Below, piece after piece: positions 21,288-29,870 of a DNA stretch of 30,633 nt. Source of the DNA: an uncultured Gammaproteobacteria bacterium (GTDB lineage Bacteria; Pseudomonadota; Gammaproteobacteria; Chromatiales; Chromatiaceae); assembly GCA_937926265.1 (NCBI GenBank), contig CALAZS010000165.1:1-30633 (forward strand), written 5' to 3'. The position numbers and the translations under genes are program-made. Numbering within the stretch: the first letter of the stretch is position 1; each line of letters begins with the position of its first letter. The notes below the pieces were generated by a model, which saw only the letters and a program-made list of their open reading frames with translations, ran no database searches and was not told where the DNA came from.

Positions 21288-21896
21288 TCAAGTTTTAATG
21301 CGTCTAAAAGTTAGATTAATCCGGGATTCTATTGGCCTAGCCGTTTTTGGCAAATGATGCTGCCACACATGCTGACAATCTCCGTACATTAATAACAGGC
21401 TGCCATGCGGCAAGCTGACATCGATGGTTTCACGTGTGTTGGTTTTCTTTCTGAAACGCAGCTTTCTCTCCTGCCCCAGGCTGATTGAGGCAATCACAGG
21501 CTGCATACCAAGCTCAGGTTCATCATCGCTATGCCACCCCATGCTGTCTTTGCCGTTTCGATAAAGATTTAACAGTACTGAATTAAACTTAATCTGAAAT
21601 TCATTGAATAAAGCATCCCTTAAATCTGCCAGGGTCTGATTCCAGGGCAATGGCTCGTGGTCAACACCTGAATAACGGTAGGATGCCCCCTGATCTCCAT
21701 ACCAGGCCATTAATCTTGGCACCAGGTGAGTTTTGCCATACAGCGTTATTTGCTCTGACTGCCAATTAATCTGCTTCATCAGACGCTCCTGGCATGTATC
21801 TGCATCCTGCTGCTTTAGATAATCATGAAACAATATCACCTGCCCGGGAACAATCTCTTTTGTATAGGCATGGACTATATTGTGTAAATCAAGCAT
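21288..21896 (-). CDS. alkB: AlkB-family 2-oxoglutarate/Fe(II)-dependent dioxygenase
   Basis: A protein of about 202 residues that resembles the ALKBH2/3-like bacterial AlkB type and probably removes alkyl groups from DNA or RNA bases by oxidation. Evidence is the PRLMAWYGDQG segment, the LNLYRNGKDSMGWHSDDE stretch holding the HxD iron ligands, the ISLGQERKLRFR segment, a distal His in the HVWQHHLPK region, and RINLTFRR with the Arg that binds 2-oxoglutarate. The start is uncertain: ATG at 21896 fits the family better, while an ATG at 21929 would add eleven hydrophobic residues; neither has a clear ribosome-binding site. It is divergent from the ATPase operon. Confidence 0.88.
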   Translation of the reverse strand: MLDLHNIVHAYTKEIVPGQVILFHDYLKQQDADTCQERLMKQINWQSEQITLYGKTHLVPRLMAWYGDQGASYRYSGVDHEPLPWNQTLADLRDALFNEFQIKFNSVLLNLYRNGKDSMGWHSDDEPELGMQPVIASISLGQERKLRFRKKTNTRETIDVSLPHGSLLLMYGDCQHVWQHHLPKTARPIESRINLTFRRIKT

Positions 21897-21976
21897 AAAA
21901 AACCAGTACCAAATATTGACTGACGTCATATAAATTTAAGGAAATGAGTATAAACTCTTTATAAATCATAAAATAA

Positions 21977-22324
21977 ATGGCAAATGCTATGGATGATTCA
22001 ATATACGAACTACTCAAGATTGAACAGCAGGCAGAGCAGATTGTCCTGGATGGTGAAAAAGAACGGGAGAACATCAAGCAAAAAGCGCTTGATGATGCCA
22101 ACGCCAGTATTGATCAGTTTAACAACCGGCTCCCAGAATTACGCCAGTCATTTCTTGACAAGGCCAATGAAAGAGCAGAACAGAGCATTGCCGAATTAAA
22201 ACTGCGTTATAACGAACGTAACCAGGAGCTTAGAAAACTTGCCTCCGAGCATGAGCAGGAAGCCCTGGACGTTGCACTTAGCACTCTACTGGTGGATGAA
22301 CGGGACAATGCTTCAGGGCAATAA
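21977..22324 (+). CDS. ntpF: V/A-type ATPase peripheral-stalk subunit G/H-like
   Basis: A 115-residue, almost wholly coiled-coil protein with repeated Ala, Glu, Gln and Lys. It fits the small peripheral-stalk subunit that pairs with subunit E to hold the V1 head against the membrane part. The assignment rests on its position as first gene of the operon, its size and the LLKIEQQAEQIVLDGEKERENIKQKA pattern; the family is weakly conserved. The ATG at 21977 or the in-frame ATG at 21989 could be used; neither has a clear ribosome-binding site. Its last 17 bases overlap the start of subunit C. The symbol follows Enterococcus naming (NtpF is the G-like subunit). Confidence 0.8.
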   Translation: MANAMDDSIYELLKIEQQAEQIVLDGEKERENIKQKALDDANASIDQFNNRLPELRQSFLDKANERAEQSIAELKLRYNERNQELRKLASEHEQEALDVALSTLLVDERDNASGQ

Positions 22325-23324
22325 AAGCTATATTGCCACCCGTCTGGGTATTCTTGCCGACAGGTTGATTGGCATTGAAAACTATGCCGCTGTTATCGAA
22401 GAAGATGTCGATTCATTAATCACCCGTATCACCGGTGGCGAAAATCTTGAAGATTTCAAACTGGAACAGGTTCAAAACCTGTTATTGAGCAAGGCACTGC
22501 AAGATTTCAACATGCTTTTTCGTCCATTCAATGGCAATGAAAAAGCATTTTTGAATTTTGCCGTTCACTGGTATGAGCTCTCCAACCTTAAGGCCCTGAT
22601 ACGCGGTAAATTTACCGGCTCTTCAGACACCAGTATAAGAAAAGAGTTAATAGACCTTGGACGATTTAACCAGTTACCGCTTGATATCCTGCTTGAAGCT
22701 GATGATCCAAATGAGATGATGCGCCTTTTGGAACAGACACCCTATTCCAGTATCGTGCGACAGGCTCGAGACATCTACCATGCCGAGGGACAGAACCTGT
22801 TTGCGCTGGATGCCACCATTGACCGCGAGTTTTTTACCGGTTTGGCACAAAGACTGCGTTTTCTTGACAGTAATGACCAACAACACCTGGGCTCTTTGTT
22901 TGGCAAACTCATGGACAGGCTTAATATCCTGTGGCTGATCCGCTATCGTTTTTCTTATGGTCTGTCACCAGCCAAGTCATATTTTCTGTTATCTACAACC
23001 GGCCGCAAACTGCATACCGGCAACCTGATGAGACTGGCCAAACTCGAAACCATCGATGACCTTATCAGCCAGTTACCGGAACCACTGAATGAACTGCTGG
23101 CCAACCAGCTTAATCTGATCCAGATTGAAAACATCATGGAGCATTACGTCATTGAAGCCGCTTCAAATGCAATAAAACATTCACCTTCAGTGATCACGCG
23201 TTTATTCGCCTACGTTCTCCTGAGAGAATCTGAAATACAACTTCTGCATGCAACCATAAAAGGCAAGTCACTCAACTTTGACGAAGTACTTATCATGGAA
23301 GCCACCGGGGGTAACGTCCATTGA
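22308..23324 (+). CDS. ntpC: V/A-type ATPase subunit C (AC39/d type)
   Basis: A 338-residue subunit that forms the socket joining the central rotor to the proteolipid ring. The sequence NKSYIATRLGILADRLIG near the N-terminus and the FNMLFRPFNG/WYELSNLKALIRGK segment near 70-105 fit the AC39 family, as does its length. The start chosen is ATG at 22308, which overlaps the subunit G gene by 17 bases and aligns with other C subunits; the frame is open earlier, but those residues would only be the shadow of the upstream gene. It overlaps the TTG start of subunit I by four bases, so translation is probably coupled. Confidence 0.9.
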   Translation: MLQGNKSYIATRLGILADRLIGIENYAAVIEEDVDSLITRITGGENLEDFKLEQVQNLLLSKALQDFNMLFRPFNGNEKAFLNFAVHWYELSNLKALIRGKFTGSSDTSIRKELIDLGRFNQLPLDILLEADDPNEMMRLLEQTPYSSIVRQARDIYHAEGQNLFALDATIDREFFTGLAQRLRFLDSNDQQHLGSLFGKLMDRLNILWLIRYRFSYGLSPAKSYFLLSTTGRKLHTGNLMRLAKLETIDDLISQLPEPLNELLANQLNLIQIENIMEHYVIEAASNAIKHSPSVITRLFAYVLLRESEIQLLHATIKGKSLNFDEVLIMEATGGNVH

Positions 23325-25210
23325 TTGATCTTTCCGTCAGAATGCAGCACCTGACATTGTCGATGATCAAGGATGATGCGGCAAAGGCTTCTATTGAACT
23401 GGCAAAACTGGAAACAGTTCACCTGATAGAATCTGACTTATTTACTGAACTGCTTGATGAGAAACCCGGCCATCATTTTCAGCAGCTTTTTCAGTCTCTC
23501 AAACGTCGCTTTCAGAAAATCAGCCAGTACCTGCCTATAGACTGGCACTCCAATACACAACTTAAAGAACCCTTGTCGGTTGAAACTCTGGAACATGCCA
23601 AGCAGCAGGCTAAAGACATCTGGTCAAAACTTTCTTTAATGGAAGAAGAAATTCGTTCATCAAAAGAAAAAATAAATATAAAGCGCCAGTTGGCAGGCAG
23701 TCTTAACCGCTTTGAAAATCTTGATATTGACCTTGGCAAGCTTTCACACACCAGCCAGTTTATCAAGGTATTTACCGGCACCATTCCCTCTATTGAACTC
23801 AACCAGTTAAAACGCGCTCTGTCACTGGCAGATGCCGCAATTGACGTCTTTTACCAGTCTGATAATCATGAGTACATCACTGTCATAACCGACATTGACC
23901 AGCAGGAAGATATTCTCGAAATTCTAAAATCAGCAGGCTTTCATGAAATCAGTATTCCTCCCGAGTTACAGGATCGCCCTGACAAAATACGCCAGGACAT
24001 CGACCGGGAGCTGGCCGAACAGCAACAGCTGATCGATTCCAGGAATCTTGAGATAGAAGATATTATCAGGCAATCATTGCAAAAGATTGATTTTATTTCT
24101 GCCATCATCCGTTATGCCCAGCCCTATGCCGAGCTTGCCGGTAGCCTGACAGGAAAAGGCAACCTGGTAAGACTCGAGGGATGGATACCTTATGGCAAGC
24201 AGCAACAAATCGAATCGGCATTGCAGGCTAAGCTTAACTATCCTTTCGTCATGGAATTGCGTGACCCGTTGCCCAACGAACTGGCCTCTGTACCTTACAA
24301 GGAAAAACCCCGGCGACTGATGCAGCCTTTTCATGCACTGGTCAGTCAATACGGTATTCCCGTTTACGGTGAGTTTGATCCTACGCGTTTCTTTGCCATC
24401 ACTTATGTGCTGATGTTCGGCATGATGTTTGGCGATATTGGCCATGGTGCAGTGATTATTCTGCTGGGAATTATTTTGCGTAAGAAACTCCCCGGGCTGC
24501 TGATTTTCATGAGCCTGGCAGGCCTTTCATCCATGGCTTTTGGCTGGCTGTATGGCAGCATCTTCGGTTACGAACATGTGATACACCCGGTCTGGATGTC
24601 ACCGATGGAAGATCCATCACTGTTATTGGTGGTTGCACTTATCTGGGGTATTGGCTTCCTGCTGGTTGCTTACCTGTTATCAATATACAACCTGATCGCA
24701 TTGAACCAGAAACAACGCGCACTTTACGCTAACAATGGACTGGCCGGTCTGTTACTTTTCATCGGCGCGATTTATGCCGGTTATAACTACCTGGTTAATG
24801 ACAGTTTTGGATTACAGGAAACCATGGCCATTATGTTTCCGCTTGGCCTGGTACTTTATGGCAGCTGGCAACACCTTGAAGGATCAATCCCTGAAAAGAT
24901 ATTGCTGCTGTTCATTGAAGCACTCGACAATGTTATTAATATCATGTCGAACACGCTGTCTTTCCTGCGTGTCGCGGCTTTCAGTCTTAACCATGTCGCT
25001 CTTGCACTTGCTGTCTTTACACTGGCATCGATGATGGACACCGTTGGTCATATCATCATGATCCTTTTCGGTAATGTATTTATTATTGTTCTGGAAGGAG
25101 GCATTGTCGCAATTCAATGTCTCAGGCTGGAATACTATGAAGGCTTTTCACGTTTTTTCAGTGGCAAGGGAAAACGTTTCAGGCCATTAAAAATGGAATC
25201 TGTTTTATAA
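23321..25210 (+). CDS. ntpI: V/A-type ATPase membrane subunit I (a-type)
   Basis: A 629-residue subunit with a cytoplasmic N-terminal half (about 1-340) and a membrane half of about seven to eight helices. It forms the two half-channels for the ion. The essential Arg on the channel helix is R550, within SFLRVAAFSLNHVAL, which corresponds to the SYxRLxALGLA segment of other I subunits. GEFDPTRFFAITYVLMFGMMFGDIGHG (in two overlapping parts, near 345-375) is strongly conserved in the family. The start is TTG at 23321, which forms a TTGA overlap with the subunit C stop and gives an N-terminus aligned with the family; an ATG seven codons later is an alternative. Confidence 0.95.
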   Translation: MIDLSVRMQHLTLSMIKDDAAKASIELAKLETVHLIESDLFTELLDEKPGHHFQQLFQSLKRRFQKISQYLPIDWHSNTQLKEPLSVETLEHAKQQAKDIWSKLSLMEEEIRSSKEKINIKRQLAGSLNRFENLDIDLGKLSHTSQFIKVFTGTIPSIELNQLKRALSLADAAIDVFYQSDNHEYITVITDIDQQEDILEILKSAGFHEISIPPELQDRPDKIRQDIDRELAEQQQLIDSRNLEIEDIIRQSLQKIDFISAIIRYAQPYAELAGSLTGKGNLVRLEGWIPYGKQQQIESALQAKLNYPFVMELRDPLPNELASVPYKEKPRRLMQPFHALVSQYGIPVYGEFDPTRFFAITYVLMFGMMFGDIGHGAVIILLGIILRKKLPGLLIFMSLAGLSSMAFGWLYGSIFGYEHVIHPVWMSPMEDPSLLLVVALIWGIGFLLVAYLLSIYNLIALNQKQRALYANNGLAGLLLFIGAIYAGYNYLVNDSFGLQETMAIMFPLGLVLYGSWQHLEGSIPEKILLLFIEALDNVINIMSNTLSFLRVAAFSLNHVALALAVFTLASMMDTVGHIIMILFGNVFIIVLEGGIVAIQCLRLEYYEGFSRFFSGKGKRFRPLKMESVL

Positions 25211-25243
25211 CGCTAACCACATCACTCTAAACTGGAGATCATC

Positions 25244-25714
25244 ATGACTGCTTCATTAACCATTGTTACTCTCAGCATCATGGCACTGATACTGACCGGA
25301 GTCTTTCTGGAACTGTATCCTGATAAAAGCCGGCAACTGGCCATTAACAAGAAGTTTGTGACCCGGCTAAAAAGCTCGGTTGGCCTGAATATCGTGGTGT
25401 TCTTTGGTGCCATTATCGCTGTCATGGTGATTGGGTCTGAACAGGCTATGGCAGCTGAAGCCGCGGCGATTCAAACCGGGGAAGCCAGGGAAATCAGCGT
25501 TGGCCTTGGTCTTGCCCTGCTCGGTATAGGCCTACCCACAGGCCTGGCAACCATAGGTGCGGGCATAGCGGTAGGTTCCGTTGGCTCAGCTTCATTGGCC
25601 GTTATTACTGAAAAACCTGAAATGTTCGGTCGAACCCTGATTTACCTGGGTCTTGCCGAAGGTATCGCCATCTATGGCCTGGTAATGTCTATCCTGCTGC
25701 TGGGCAAGCTCTGA
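25244..25714 (+). CDS. ntpK: V/A-type ATPase proteolipid subunit K (rotor ring)
   Basis: A 156-residue membrane protein. The C-terminal hairpin (about 84-155) is the c-type rotor unit: a Gly-rich helix GLATIGAGIAVGSVGSASL, a polar loop TEKPEMFGR and the outer helix with the ion-binding Glu at E139 (GLAEGIAIYG). The N-terminal part has two further hydrophobic segments (about 5-25 and 46-66) without a Gly-rich hairpin pattern or carboxylate; the second ends in a signal-peptidase-like AMA-AEA. In Enterococcus NtpK the sodium-liganding Gln in SGIAQG corresponds to Val here (AGIAVG), so a proton is the more likely ion. A GGAG ribosome-binding site precedes the ATG. The gene is joined to subunit F by a TGATG stop/start. 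Confidence 0.94.
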   Translation: MTASLTIVTLSIMALILTGVFLELYPDKSRQLAINKKFVTRLKSSVGLNIVVFFGAIIAVMVIGSEQAMAAEAAAIQTGEAREISVGLGLALLGIGLPTGLATIGAGIAVGSVGSASLAVITEKPEMFGRTLIYLGLAEGIAIYGLVMSILLLGKL

Positions 25715-26028
25715 TGAGAATAATCGCAGTTGGCAACCGGGAACTGATGGATGGCTTTGCCCTGCTCGGCATTGAAACCTTCATTGATCCGGATAAAACC
25801 GAGCTGGAAAAGCTGCTGAATGAAATTCGAATTTCGAGTGACAGAACGCTTATTTATTTGCAGCAGGACCTGCTTGATTACCAACTGCCAGTGCTTGACC
25901 TGTTACGCCGGGAAGGTGGCACCGTATTGATTAGCGAAGTACCTTCATTACATGAACCTCAAAACCGCCAGGCATCAATCGATCAACTGATAACAAAAAC
26001 CATTGGTGCTTCTGCACTGGAATATTAG
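25714..26028 (+). CDS. ntpG: V/A-type ATPase subunit F (rotor shaft)
   Basis: A 104-residue subunit of the central shaft, with a CheY-like fold in the family. It begins MRIIAVGNRELMDGFALLGIE (in two overlapping pieces), the typical start of F subunits, in which VGNxExxxGFxLxG is conserved. The middle ISSDRTLIYLQQDL segment and the VLISEVPSL segment also fit. The ATG overlaps the last base of the subunit K stop (TGATG), so its synthesis is likely coupled to that of K. Two bases separate it from subunit E. The symbol is the Enterococcus one for the F-like subunit; other species call it atpF. Confidence 0.9.
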   Translation: MRIIAVGNRELMDGFALLGIETFIDPDKTELEKLLNEIRISSDRTLIYLQQDLLDYQLPVLDLLRREGGTVLISEVPSLHEPQNRQASIDQLITKTIGASALEY

Positions 26029-26030
26029 TC

Positions 26031-26681
26031 ATGGAAAAACAGTCTGACCAAGTTAATGCGTTAAAGAAAGCCATGCTCGAACGGGCACATAAGCTGGCTG
26101 ACGAACATATCGCCCAGGGTAAAGCTTCCCGCCAGAAAATAATGCAGGACACCCGCGAAAAGATTCAGCTGATGGAACAAAAGGAACTGCTGGCAGCCAA
26201 GTCATGGTCTGAACGTGAATACCTGAGAAAGGTGCAGGCCAGTGAAATACAGATGCAGGGAGAAATGGACCGTAACCGCTGGGGTATGGTGCAACTGGTG
26301 ATTGAAAAGCTCAAAATGCGTCTTTCATCATTAGTTGAGCAACCTGAGGAATACCGAAAAGTGTTTGAAGGACTGCTTCAACAAGCCGCTCAATTGATCA
26401 ACCAGGACAAACTCACGGCCTATGTTAATGATCAGGATCTGAAGACCTTTCAACCCTTCTGGACTGAAGTCACAGCACCTTTAGAAAATTACACGATTAC
26501 ATTATCGGAACAGACCATTAAGTGTTCCGGTGGTGTCAGGCTGATGTCTGATGATGGCACTGTAATGGTCGACAACACTTTTGAAGGACTGGTGTCACGC
26601 GAAGAAAACCAGTTACAAAGTATAATTTTTGAACGCTTGTTTGCTTCGGTTTCCGGCACAGGAGTATTAAGCCATGGGTAG
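26031..26681 (+). CDS. ntpE: V/A-type ATPase subunit E (peripheral stalk)
   Basis: A 216-residue protein with a long N-terminal coiled coil (about 1-90, rich in Lys, Glu, Gln and Ala) and a folded C-terminal half with the CSGGVRLMSDDGTVMVDNTFEGLV segment (about 164-187; overlapping parts GGVRLMSDDGTVMVDN are the E-family hallmark). It pairs with the G-like subunit encoded by the first gene to form the outer stalk. The ATG lies two bases after the subunit F stop. Its 3' end overlaps the start of subunit A by eight bases. Confidence 0.92.
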   Translation: MEKQSDQVNALKKAMLERAHKLADEHIAQGKASRQKIMQDTREKIQLMEQKELLAAKSWSEREYLRKVQASEIQMQGEMDRNRWGMVQLVIEKLKMRLSSLVEQPEEYRKVFEGLLQQAAQLINQDKLTAYVNDQDLKTFQPFWTEVTAPLENYTITLSEQTIKCSGGVRLMSDDGTVMVDNTFEGLVSREENQLQSIIFERLFASVSGTGVLSHG

Positions 26682-28458
26682 TATCGTAGAAGTCAACGGC
26701 CCACTGGTCACAATCCGGCAGGACAATATTCGCAACGGTGAGCAGGTTCGCCTGGGTAAACTTGGCCTGGTTGGTGAAGTTATCAGCCTGCACCAGGATA
26801 CAGCCCTGGTTCAGGTTTATGAATCAACCGAGTCATTAAGGCCCGGTGAAAACGTCATCGGGCTGGGCAAGCAGCTATCAGTGGAACTTGGCCCCGGCAT
26901 GCTTGGACAGATTTTTGATGGTGTTCAACGGCCATTAAACCGTATTCTGGAAATGAGTGGTGAGCAGATTGCCAGGGGACTGGAAGTGCCTTCGCTTGAT
27001 CGGGAAAAAACCTGGCACTTTGTCCCTGCAGATAAACTTGCTGTCGGACAACAGGTTTGTGGTGGTGAAATTCTTGGCACTGTGCAGGAAACTGAAACCA
27101 TTCAACATCGGATCCTGGTGCCACCCAATACCTGCGGCGATATTGTTGAACATGCCTGCGAGGGTGATTATAAAATTGAAGATATTATCGCCAGTGTTCG
27201 CAACAAAAACGACCAGATTGAACACCTGAAAATGTATCACGACTGGCCGGTGCGTACTCCCCGACCCTACCATTCCAGAACGCACTCAGCCATGCCGTTA
27301 CTTACCGGCCAGAGAATTCTGGATACATTCTTTCCTTTACTCAAAGGGGGCAAAGCCGCCGTACCCGGCCCTTTCGGTGCCGGAAAAACCATGGTGCAAC
27401 AGCAAATTGCCCGCTGGGCCAATGCTGATATCGTACTTTATGTGGGTTGTGGAGAACGCGGCAATGAACTGGTCGATATTCTCGAAACTTTCCCGGAGCT
27501 AACAGATCCACACAGTGGCCGCTCGTTGATGGAAAGAACCTTCCTGGTTGCCAACACATCCAATATGCCGGTAGTAGCGCGTGAAGCCAGTATCTATGTT
27601 GGTGTCACCATGGCCGAATACTACCGCGACCAGGGCTATGACGTGGTGATGGTGGCTGACTCTACCAGTCGATGGGCTGAAGCACTCAGGGAAGTTGCCG
27701 GGCGTCTTGGTCAAATGCCTGTTGAAGAAGGCTACCCTGCTTACCTTGCTTCCCGGCTGGCGGCTTTTTATGAACGCGCCGGTAACGTTAATACCATGGC
27801 AAAGCAGTCCAGCGGTTCGGTGACATTGATTGGCGCCGTATCACCCCCGGGCGGTGATTTTTCTGAACCTGTGACCAGCCATACCAAGGAGATCATTCGA
27901 ACCTTCTGGGCCTTGTCCAAACCGCTGGCAGATGCCCGGCACTACCCTGCTGTTTCCTGGACCGAAAGCTTTTCCGATTACCAGGACCGGGCCCAAAGCT
28001 GGTGGGCCGAGAACGTTGACCATAAATGGGCAAAGCATCGCCAGTATGCTCTATCCCTGCTGACCCAGGCGGATGAACTTGAACGCATTGTTAACCTGGT
28101 TGGACCGGAGGCGTTGTCATCGAGTCAACGCTGGGTACTTGAAACTGCCAGCATCTTAAAAGAAGGACTGTTACAACAAAGTGCCCTTGATGAAATAGAC
28201 AGTTACTGCTCACCTGCCAAGCAGTTCAAAATGATGGATATCATGTTGAGGTTCCATGAAACCGGCAAGGAACTGATTAAGCTTGGAGCCCCGGTTGAAC
28301 AACTGGCGCAGTTACCGGAGAACGGCAAAATCCGCCGTATCAAGTCTGTTTTCACCAACGACCAGTTGTCTGATATGGAAAACTTTGCTGAAGAACTTTT
28401 TGAACACCTTGATTGCATGCGTGCCGAATATGCCGGCGCGAAGGAAGTCCAGGCATGA
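26674..28458 (+). CDS. ntpA: V/A-type ATPase catalytic subunit A
   Basis: A 594-residue catalytic subunit. Walker A GPFGAGKT is at residues 232-239; GCGERGNEL follows near 258 and carries the catalytic Glu in the GERGNE motif. The MVADSTSRWAEALREV segment near 327 is the Walker B region. The 'non-homologous' insert that separates A from F-type beta is present before the P-loop (about 110-195). The GEVISLHQDTALVQVYESTE segment near 40 is the usual N-terminal barrel. It overlaps subunit E by eight bases and subunit B by four (ATGA), consistent with coupled translation of the A3B3 head. Confidence 0.97.
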   Translation: MGSIVEVNGPLVTIRQDNIRNGEQVRLGKLGLVGEVISLHQDTALVQVYESTESLRPGENVIGLGKQLSVELGPGMLGQIFDGVQRPLNRILEMSGEQIARGLEVPSLDREKTWHFVPADKLAVGQQVCGGEILGTVQETETIQHRILVPPNTCGDIVEHACEGDYKIEDIIASVRNKNDQIEHLKMYHDWPVRTPRPYHSRTHSAMPLLTGQRILDTFFPLLKGGKAAVPGPFGAGKTMVQQQIARWANADIVLYVGCGERGNELVDILETFPELTDPHSGRSLMERTFLVANTSNMPVVAREASIYVGVTMAEYYRDQGYDVVMVADSTSRWAEALREVAGRLGQMPVEEGYPAYLASRLAAFYERAGNVNTMAKQSSGSVTLIGAVSPPGGDFSEPVTSHTKEIIRTFWALSKPLADARHYPAVSWTESFSDYQDRAQSWWAENVDHKWAKHRQYALSLLTQADELERIVNLVGPEALSSSQRWVLETASILKEGLLQQSALDEIDSYCSPAKQFKMMDIMLRFHETGKELIKLGAPVEQLAQLPENGKIRRIKSVFTNDQLSDMENFAEELFEHLDCMRAEYAGAKEVQA

Positions 28459-29840
28459 GACAGGTTGAATATAAACAGGTTACATCAGCGCGTGGCTCGC
28501 TACTGTTTCTAAAAGGTGGCAACAATGCCGCTTTAGGGGAACGGGTTGCAATACGCGATAAAGACGGCCAGATCAGAAATGGCCAGGTAATCCGCACCTC
28601 AGAAGACATGGTGCTGGTACAGGTATTTGAATCCACCGCCAACCTTGACCTGGAGAACACCTGGATACGTTACCTGGATCAGCCTTTCGAATTGCCATTG
28701 TCACCCGACATGCTTGGCCGTAACTTCAATGGTATTGGCAAACCCCGTGATAACCGGCCGCCGATTGTTTCCAGCCTGGTGCGTAATGTTAACGGTGCGC
28801 CAATCAACCCTTCTGCCCGGGCCTATCCAAAAGAATTTATTCAGACCGGTGTTTCAAGTATTGATGGATTGAACTCACTGGTACGTGGACAGAAACTGCC
28901 AGTGTTTTCAGCATCCGGCTTACCGCATAACCGCCTCGCCGCCCAGATCGTAAGACAGGCCAAGCTGCCAGATGATTCATCAAACTTTGTGATCGTGTTT
29001 GCGGCAATGGGTGTTTCGCATTCCGATGCGCACTTTTTCGAAACCGAGTTTGAATCCAGTGGCGTGTTACGCAACGTGGTGATGTTTACCAACCTGGCAA
29101 ACGATCCACCAATGGAACGCTTGATTCTGCCCAGAACGGCGTTAACTGCGGCAGAATACCTCGCTTATGATCTTGATCACCACGTGCTGGTTGTAATTAC
29201 CGATATGACCAACTATGCCGAGGCCTTGCGCGAGATTGCCACAGAGAAAGGCGACGTGCCATCAAGAAAAGGTTATCCCGGTTACCTGTATTCAGACCTG
29301 GCTGAAATTTATGAACGCGCCGGTCGTGTCAAAGACCGTCATGGTTCAATCACCATGATTCCAATACTGTCGATGCCCAGTGATGACATCACTCACCCTA
29401 TTCCTGACCTGACAGGTTACATTACCGAGGGCCAGATCGTGTTAAGCCGCGAGCTGCACAGTAAATCTGTTTATCCACCTGTTAATGTGCCACCTTCTTT
29501 ATCCAGGCTGATGAAAGACGGCGTCGGTAAAGAGTTTACCCGTGAAGATCATCCACATGTTGCCAGCCAGTTGTACGCTTCCTATACACGGGCACTGGAA
29601 GCCAGGAACCTTGCCTCCATTATCGGTGCAGAAGAACTTTCGGGTCGTGACCGGCGCTTCCTGGAATTTGCCGATGCGTTTGAAAACCGTTTTATCATGC
29701 AGGGTGAAGATACCGAGCGAAACATTATTGAAACCCTGGACCTGGCCTGGGAGCTTTTATCCCTGCTACCTCCGGAATCGTTAAGCCGTGTTTCCGAGGC
29801 TGAAATCCAGAAATACCATAGCTGGGACGAAACCCGCTAA
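28455..29840 (+). CDS. ntpB: V/A-type ATPase regulatory subunit B
   Basis: A 461-residue non-catalytic nucleotide-binding subunit. The family features are the VQVFESTANLDLENT segment near 55, SPDMLGRNFNGIGKPRD near 78, the QTGVSSIDGLNSLVRGQKLPVFSASGLPHN stretch near 130-160 (here in overlapping parts), and TDMTNYAEALREI near 250. As expected for B, the SGLPHN loop replaces a classical Walker A. ATG at 28455 overlaps the subunit A stop (ATGA). An earlier in-frame ATG at 28413 lies within subunit A and is unlikely to be used. Its stop overlaps the first of three tandem ATGs that lead to subunit D. Confidence 0.96.
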   Translation: MRQVEYKQVTSARGSLLFLKGGNNAALGERVAIRDKDGQIRNGQVIRTSEDMVLVQVFESTANLDLENTWIRYLDQPFELPLSPDMLGRNFNGIGKPRDNRPPIVSSLVRNVNGAPINPSARAYPKEFIQTGVSSIDGLNSLVRGQKLPVFSASGLPHNRLAAQIVRQAKLPDDSSNFVIVFAAMGVSHSDAHFFETEFESSGVLRNVVMFTNLANDPPMERLILPRTALTAAEYLAYDLDHHVLVVITDMTNYAEALREIATEKGDVPSRKGYPGYLYSDLAEIYERAGRVKDRHGSITMIPILSMPSDDITHPIPDLTGYITEGQIVLSRELHSKSVYPPVNVPPSLSRLMKDGVGKEFTREDHPHVASQLYASYTRALEARNLASIIGAEELSGRDRRFLEFADAFENRFIMQGEDTERNIIETLDLAWELLSLLPPESLSRVSEAEIQKYHSWDETR

Positions 29841-29870
29841 TGCAGGTCCACTGATGCAGGCCCAATAATG
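29840..29870 (+). promoter_or_regulatory. 14-nt tandem repeat forming a stop/start ladder before subunit D
   Basis: ATG codons at 29840, 29854 and 29868 are spaced by exactly 14 bases in near-identical units (ATGCAGGTCCACTG, ATGCAGGCCCAATA, ATGCACGAAC). Each of the first two opens a four-codon minicistron ending in TGA or TAA that overlaps or abuts the next ATG (TAATG, TGATG, TAATG). The third ATG is the start of subunit D. Since 14 is not a multiple of three, each unit changes frame. Confidence 0.7.

Noticed and set aside
21916..21976. Promoter for the V/A ATPase operon (TTGACT at 21916)
   Set aside because: No -10 element lies at a usable distance; TATAAA sequences are 7 or 27 bases away, so I could not support a call.
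28413..28454. Longer N-terminus for ntpB starting at 28413
   Set aside because: These codons lie in the 3' end of ntpA in another frame; the ATGA overlap at 28455 gives the normal B start.
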